Origin: a virus
Reading direction: 5' to 3' (one strand)
Virus record (IMG/VR): IMGVR_UViG_3300045747_000138
Span: 1-23,977 of that record
Length of the DNA stretch: 23,977 bases
Both the position numbers and the translations under genes were made by a program. Below, piece by piece: positions 20,462 to 23,977 of the stretch (position 1 is the stretch's first letter; the number at the start of each line of letters is the position of its first letter). The notes beneath the pieces were generated by a model. It ran no database searches. It was not told where the DNA came from and saw nothing but the letters and a program-made list of their open reading frames with translations.

Positions 20462-21102
20462 CCGAAAAAATGAAAGACATGACAGGCATGCGCTTTCATA
20501 GACTGCTAGTCATCGACTGCGCTGGCAAACCAAACGGACGATCTTATGCATGGAATGTCGTATGCAATTGCGGAAAGTCGTTTTCTACTATGGGCAGCAA
20601 TCTGCGCAGTGGGGCGGCAAAAAGCTGCGGATGTCTGCAACGGGAAAAGGCCCGAGCAGCTGGGGATAGAACTCGCACTCACGGCATGACGAACACATCG
20701 ATCTATTCGATTTGGGATTCTATGCACCAGCGCTGCAGTAACCCGAACCGCAAAGATTTCCGCAAATACGGCGGCCGGGGAATCAATGTCTGTGATGCCT
20801 GGAAAAGCTTTGGGCAGTTTCTTGCCGACATGGGCCCACGCCCAACTGGAATGTCACTGGACCGTATCAACAACGACCTTGGATATTCGCCAGAAAACTG
20901 CCGTTGGGCTACTGCCAAACAACAAGCACGAAATCAAAGAACAAACCGGCTTATCACCTATTTGGGAGAGACGCTTTGCTTATCTGAGTGGGCAGAAAAG
21001 TTATCAATCAGCCAAATCACATTGCAAACGCGAATTACTAAATACAAGTGGTCTGTGGAGCGCGCATTAACCCAACCGGTACAGAAGCACCATGCCAAAT
21101 AA
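20458..21102 (+). CDS. Phage HNH-type/zinc-ribbon DNA-binding protein
   Basis: A 214-residue protein with three parts. Residues about 35-60 (VVCNCGKSF...KSCGCLQ) form a four-cysteine ribbon. Residues about 80-155 carry the IWDSMHQRCSNP, YGGRGINVCDAW, MSLDRINNDLGYSPENCRWA series found in a large phage family usually annotated as HNH or homing-type endonucleases. The C-terminus (LSEWAEKLSISQITLQTRIT) resembles a helix-turn-helix. The typical HNH catalytic histidines are not obvious, so it may only bind DNA. It is coupled to the upstream gene by ATGA and overlaps the next gene. It could be a self-spreading element or a regulatory DNA-binding protein; both are inference. Confidence 0.75.
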   Translation: MTEKMKDMTGMRFHRLLVIDCAGKPNGRSYAWNVVCNCGKSFSTMGSNLRSGAAKSCGCLQREKARAAGDRTRTHGMTNTSIYSIWDSMHQRCSNPNRKDFRKYGGRGINVCDAWKSFGQFLADMGPRPTGMSLDRINNDLGYSPENCRWATAKQQARNQRTNRLITYLGETLCLSEWAEKLSISQITLQTRITKYKWSVERALTQPVQKHHAK

Positions 21103-21289
21103 AAAAGAATGCTGTAACTCAATGTGTGAGCAAGGTCGTACTTGTTCCGTTCGCACCAACTCCTACAAGGCCGCGTTCGACGAGTTTGGCCAGGAACGTA
21201 GCCCACCACCTTGGACCATCCCCGATCTGTTGATGGTCACCTTCTTCATCTTGACCCTTATCGGCCTCATGACTGGAGTTTTCCAATGA
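21092..21289 (+). CDS. Small Cys-rich membrane protein
   Basis: 65 residues. The N-terminal half has four closely spaced cysteines (KKECCNSMCEQGRTC), possibly a metal site. The C-terminal half is one hydrophobic span (IPDLLMVTFFILTLIGLMTG, about residues 43-62). The ATG 21092 overlaps the end of the HNH-type gene by 11 bases, and its TGA overlaps the ATG of the next gene. It likely sits in the inner membrane, with the Cys-rich part inside the cell. No named family; roles in exclusion or host interference are possible. Confidence 0.75.
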   Translation: MPNKKECCNSMCEQGRTCSVRTNSYKAAFDEFGQERSPPPWTIPDLLMVTFFILTLIGLMTGVFQ

Positions 21290-21432
21290 GCGAATGGCTT
21301 GATTTCCTCTACTGCATCGGATGCGAGTTCGACTTGACCGAAGACGACATTCGCAATCTTTGCCGAGCTTTCGGAATCGATTTTGAAGCCCTTCAAAAGC
21401 ACACCGGCCCATCCACACACACAAACACATAG
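21286..21432 (+). CDS. 48-residue acidic peptide
   Basis: The frame starts MSEWLDFLYCIGCEFDLTED at 21286, overlapping the upstream TGA (ATGA); an earlier in-frame start at 21211 would cover the membrane gene and is rejected. It is acidic and helical, with two cysteines and a threonine-rich tail (HTGPSTHTNT). No function is known. Ten bases separate its stop from the ATP-binding protein gene. Confidence 0.7.
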   Translation: MSEWLDFLYCIGCEFDLTEDDIRNLCRAFGIDFEALQKHTGPSTHTNT

Positions 21433-21441
21433 GAACACACC

Positions 21442-22092
21442 ATGAGCGCAGCAACACTTATTCTGGGAAACAGCGGATCAGGAAAATCTACCGCTCTTCG
21501 CAATCTTGACCCTTCCAAAACACTGCTTATCCAGTGCATTAAGAAGCCCCTGCCATTCCGTGCAGCCGGATGGAAAACTCGCCTTAGCTTGAAGTCTGAG
21601 GGAAATGTTATCCAGGCAGACGAACCGGCCTTGATCGAAAAGTTACTTCGCACTTCCCCGCATGAGATTGTGATCATCGATGACTACCAGGCAGTCATGG
21701 TCAACGAGCTGATGAATCGCAGCAGTGAAACAGGGTTTGCGAAGTTCACAGACATTGGCAAAAACGCCTGGAACATCTTTCGTGCAGCCGGTGACCTTGC
21801 AGAGCATCGCCGGGTCTACATCATGGCCCACACGACTACGGATGAATTCGGCAACGTGCGCATGAAGACCGTGGGAAAGCTAGTTGACCAGCACATCGTG
21901 CCCGAGGGTTTTTTCACCGTTGTCCTGCGCACCGAAGTGATCAACAGCAACTACACGTTTCGCACACAGACCAACGGGCAGGACTGCTGCAAGTCGCCTA
22001 TCGACATGTTCATAGACCAACACATCCCGAATGACCTCAAGGTTGTTGATGACGCGATCTGTGACTTCTACCAAATTTCAACCACCGCTTAA
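21442..22092 (+). CDS. Sak4-like RecA-type ATPase (recombination)
   Basis: The 216-residue protein has Walker A GNSGSGKST (9-17) and Walker B IVIIDD (76-81) followed by YQAVMVNELM. This is the compact AAA_24/RecA-like core seen in Sak4-type phage recombinases, shorter than bacterial RecA (about 350 residues). A likely sensor or active-site part is YIMAHTTTDEFGNVRMKTVG, and the end is HIPNDLKVVDDAICDFY. Sak4 proteins anneal ssDNA in homologous recombination and usually need an SSB partner, which is the very next gene. The Shine-Dalgarno is weak (AGGAACACACC). It forms a recombination cassette with the SSB-like protein and exonuclease. Confidence 0.85.
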   Translation: MSAATLILGNSGSGKSTALRNLDPSKTLLIQCIKKPLPFRAAGWKTRLSLKSEGNVIQADEPALIEKLLRTSPHEIVIIDDYQAVMVNELMNRSSETGFAKFTDIGKNAWNIFRAAGDLAEHRRVYIMAHTTTDEFGNVRMKTVGKLVDQHIVPEGFFTVVLRTEVINSNYTFRTQTNGQDCCKSPIDMFIDQHIPNDLKVVDDAICDFYQISTTA

Positions 22093-22108
22093 CCAAAGGA
22101 AAAGCACC

Positions 22109-22735
22109 ATGTATCAGCTCGACACACAAGAGGCACGAAAGGCCGATTCAACCGGAGGGATGATTTCCGAGATTGGGAAATACATCGGCACATTCACCCA
22201 GGCCGTGGATGTGACTGCCAGAACTGGAACCAAGGGTGTTGCCCTGAACTTCCAATCTAACGCAGGCCAGAAGGCTCGCCTGTCGATCTACACCATGAAG
22301 ACTGATGGCGAGAAGCTGATGGGCTACCAGGCACTGATGGCAATCATGACCTGCTTGAAGCTGCGCCAGATCGTGGACAAAGAAGGCGTAGCCATGAAAT
22401 GGGACAACGACAGCAAGAGTGAAGTGTCCGTTCAGGCTGTCATCTTCCCAGAACTCTGCAACAAGCCGATCGGCGTCCTACTGGAGACTGAGGACTACAT
22501 CAAGAACGATGGCGGTACCGGTACCCGCATGGTTCTGCGCGGAATCTTCCAGGCAGAAACAGAGCTAACTGCCACAGAAATATTGGACAAGAAGACCAAG
22601 CCGGAGCAACTGGAAAAGATGGTCATCAGCCTACGTCACCGTCCAGTCAAAGGAGCTAAGCCAATGCCGGCACGCCAGCACGCTCCGGCTGCCGCTGCTG
22701 GTGCCGATTTCGATGACGGAGACATACCCTTCTGA
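22109..22735 (+). CDS. Single-stranded-DNA-binding-like protein
   Basis: From ATG 22109 the protein has 208 residues, with AAAGGA eight bases upstream; the longer frame from 22031 would run into the preceding gene. The first part (MYQLDTQEARKADSTGGMIS, KGVALNFQSNAGQKARLSIY) is a beta-rich domain of a phage family that often sits beside recombinases. The C-terminus is Pro/Ala-rich and ends DFDDGDIPF. This acidic tip with a final Phe is the signature tail by which SSBs bind partner proteins. It thus probably coats ssDNA and works with Sak4 and the exonuclease. The fold may differ from bacterial SSB, and the N-terminal OB-fold is inferred. Confidence 0.82.
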   Translation: MYQLDTQEARKADSTGGMISEIGKYIGTFTQAVDVTARTGTKGVALNFQSNAGQKARLSIYTMKTDGEKLMGYQALMAIMTCLKLRQIVDKEGVAMKWDNDSKSEVSVQAVIFPELCNKPIGVLLETEDYIKNDGGTGTRMVLRGIFQAETELTATEILDKKTKPEQLEKMVISLRHRPVKGAKPMPARQHAPAAAAGADFDDGDIPF

Positions 22736-22745
22736 GGAACACATC

Positions 22746-23405
22746 ATGACCAAAATATATTTAGACATTGAGACGATCCCAACTATGCGTGAGGACATAA
22801 AAGATGAACTTCGCGCCAATCTGAAACCACCAGGCCAATACAAGAAGGCCGAGTCCATCGCTGAGTGGTTTGAACGCGAGGGTGCAGAAGCACTTGAGCA
22901 GGAATATCGCAAGACTGCACTGGATGGGTCTTATGGCCAGGTCATCGTGATCGGAGTGGCCATAGGGGATGCAGAGCCCATCACCTGGTGGGGTGAAGAG
23001 ATTGACACGCTCACTTCCTTGAATGACTACCTGGACAACATTCAGCATCCCTATGACGCGATGGTGATCGGACACAACGTGCTGTCATTTGATCTGCGCT
23101 TTCTGTTGCAGCGCTACATCATCAATGGCATCAAGCCAAACGGAATCATTCGTCGCTGCGCCCAAGCCAAGCCATGGGATACAGAGAAGGTATTTGACAC
23201 CATGACCCAGTGGGCCGGTGTTGGAAACCGTGTGAGCCTGGACAAGCTGTGCCGAGCCCTTTCCATCCCCTCACCAAAGGGTGGTATTGACGGCTCCAAG
23301 GTTCTGGATTACGTGCGTCAAAACCGTGTCCAAGAGGTCGCCGACTACTGTGCAAAAGACGTTGCCGCCACGCGCACCGCATACAAGCGGATGACCTTTC
23401 AATGA
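22746..23405 (+). CDS. DnaQ/PolB-type 3'-5' exonuclease
   Basis: ATG 22746 gives 219 residues. All three exonuclease motifs are there: Exo I YLDIETIP (D7/E9), Exo II GHNVLSFDL (H110/N111, D116) and Exo III YCAKD (Y201/D205). The tyrosine marks the DEDDy class, and the sequence resembles predicted 3'-5' exonucleases related to the PolB proofreading domain (PF10108). It follows the Sak4-like and SSB-like genes, so it may trim 3' ends in recombination or replication. The longer frame from 22701 overlaps the SSB gene by 35 bases and lacks support. The stop overlaps the next ATG by ATGA. Confidence 0.88.
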   Translation: MTKIYLDIETIPTMREDIKDELRANLKPPGQYKKAESIAEWFEREGAEALEQEYRKTALDGSYGQVIVIGVAIGDAEPITWWGEEIDTLTSLNDYLDNIQHPYDAMVIGHNVLSFDLRFLLQRYIINGIKPNGIIRRCAQAKPWDTEKVFDTMTQWAGVGNRVSLDKLCRALSIPSPKGGIDGSKVLDYVRQNRVQEVADYCAKDVAATRTAYKRMTFQ

Positions 23406-23500
23406 GCGACTTTTTCTACATGATTCGCTTCTATCGGCGCGCTGGATGGACGCTGAAGAACGCAATCAAAACTGCTTGGAAGGTTTGCCGCAACACCTGA
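23402..23500 (+). CDS. 32-residue basic peptide after the exonuclease
   Basis: The frame reads MSDFFYMIRFYRRAGWTLKN to AWKVCRNT, with the ATG overlapping the exonuclease TGA (ATGA). It is strongly basic and aromatic, likely an amphipathic helix. Such peptides are common downstream of phage replication genes; the function is unknown. Confidence 0.6.
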   Translation: MSDFFYMIRFYRRAGWTLKNAIKTAWKVCRNT

Positions 23501-23593
23501 TTTAAATGCCGCACTTTGAAAAAGTGTGATGTCTCATAAAGGGGAAATCGGCGAGTACCCCACCCTTAATTTTTAGTCAACCCGAAAGCAATC
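23501..23593. other. Gap before the DUF1566-like gene
   Basis: This stretch has a stable hairpin, CGCACTTT/AAAGTGTG with a three-base loop, and further on a GGGG...CCCC pairing followed by a T-rich tail. Either could slow or end transcription, but neither has both a strong stem and a proper U-run. No promoter is clear. Confidence 0.4.
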
Positions 23594-23977
23594 ATGACCA
23601 CCAAAACCGTTATCGCATCCGTCATCTTGTCTACCCTCCCCGCGTTGGGCGCCGACTTCGAAGGGGCACCTTTGCAGGCGTCACCACCACCAAGGAAGGT
23701 CTTCACTGCGCCGTTGTCCTGCTGCCTGGCAAGGCTGAGGACCTAACCTGGCAGGACGCTATCACCTGGGCCACAGAGCAAGGCGGAGAACTGCCTACGC
23801 GCCCGGTCGCTGCCCTCCTATTCGCCAACGTGCAGCCATCCCTTTCGCCTGAGTGGCACTGGACCGCTGACGAATACAACGCCTCCTACGCCTGGCTTTG
23901 CACCTTCAGCTACGGCTACCAGCACGGCTACCGCAAGCTCACCGAGCTTGCGGCTGTTGCCGTCCGCTTGATTCCCC
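23594..23977 (+). pseudogene. DUF1566-like (C-type-lectin-fold) gene, frameshifted and cut by the window edge
   Basis: Frame 1 opens at ATG 23594 with MTTKTVIASVILSTLPALGA, a likely signal-like hydrophobic start, and runs to GADFEG. Then frame 3 takes over with TFAGVTTTKEG, LPGKAEDLTWQDAITWATEQ, GGELPTRPVAALLFANVQPS, the usual DUF1566 pattern, followed by YAWLCTFSYGYQHGYRKLTE and AVAVRLIP at the edge. The two halves join if the G run at 23663-23666 had five G instead of four, so a single-base loss is the simplest explanation. It may be a sequencing or assembly error, a true pseudogene or a slippage-regulated gene. The C-terminal end is missing. DUF1566 proteins are often surface or ligand-binding. 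Confidence 0.7.

Noticed and set aside
23820-23977. Diversity-generating retroelement variable region in the DUF1566-like gene
   Set aside because: The lectin-type end would suit this, but there is no template repeat, reverse transcriptase or clear excess of AAC/AAT codons in the window; the gene is also cut off at the edge.

Overview
The window is a continuous piece of a temperate, lambdoid-type phage or prophage. The virion genes are of the P22 (short-tailed, podovirus) type. The regulatory, replication and recombination genes follow the lambda plan. Nothing in the window identifies the host directly. The moderately high GC content and the general look of the proteins suggest a betaproteobacterium such as a Comamonadaceae/Burkholderiales member; this is inference only. 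No integrase, attachment site, tRNA or lysis gene is visible, and tail genes must continue to the left of position 1.

Left block (1-17630, minus strand, transcribed right to left). Starting at the switch near 17.65 kb the order is: a small Cro-like repressor; small early proteins; a 244-residue early protein that is probably replication-linked; a DEAH helicase and a TOPRIM primase; a short puzzling stretch at 13.3-13.5 kb; NinB- and NinG-like recombination proteins with tiny coupled genes; small and large terminase; portal; three extra structural-looking genes, one of them a 21-residue tandem-repeat protein; scaffold; P22-type coat protein; gp4-like and gp10-like tail-joining proteins; an unknown protein; and a truncated gene at the left edge. 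Many of these genes overlap by ATGA, so translation is probably coupled along the operon.

Switch and immunity region (17631-19640). A repressor reads rightward from the switch. It is followed by a secreted Rap1a/Tai-like immunity-domain protein and a DUF2335-like two-helix membrane protein, then a clear rho-independent terminator. The stretch is flanked by two operator pairs with the same consensus and the same geometry relative to a promoter. These correspond to lambda OR and OL and should let one repressor shut off both early operons.

Right block (19675-23977, plus strand). This is the second early operon: several small unknown proteins, a zinc-ribbon/HNH-like protein, a small membrane protein, then a DNA-recombination set (Sak4/RecA-like ATPase, SSB-like protein, DnaQ/PolB-type 3'-5' exonuclease) and a 32-residue peptide. 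The window ends in a DUF1566-like (C-type-lectin-fold) gene that appears to be broken by a one-base frameshift in a run of G.

The most interesting items are the twin operator/promoter modules, the 21-residue repeat protein inserted between portal and scaffold, the Rap1a/Tai-like and DUF2335-like proteins in the lysogenic region, the start-less reading frame upstream of the ninB block, and the frameshifted DUF1566 gene.
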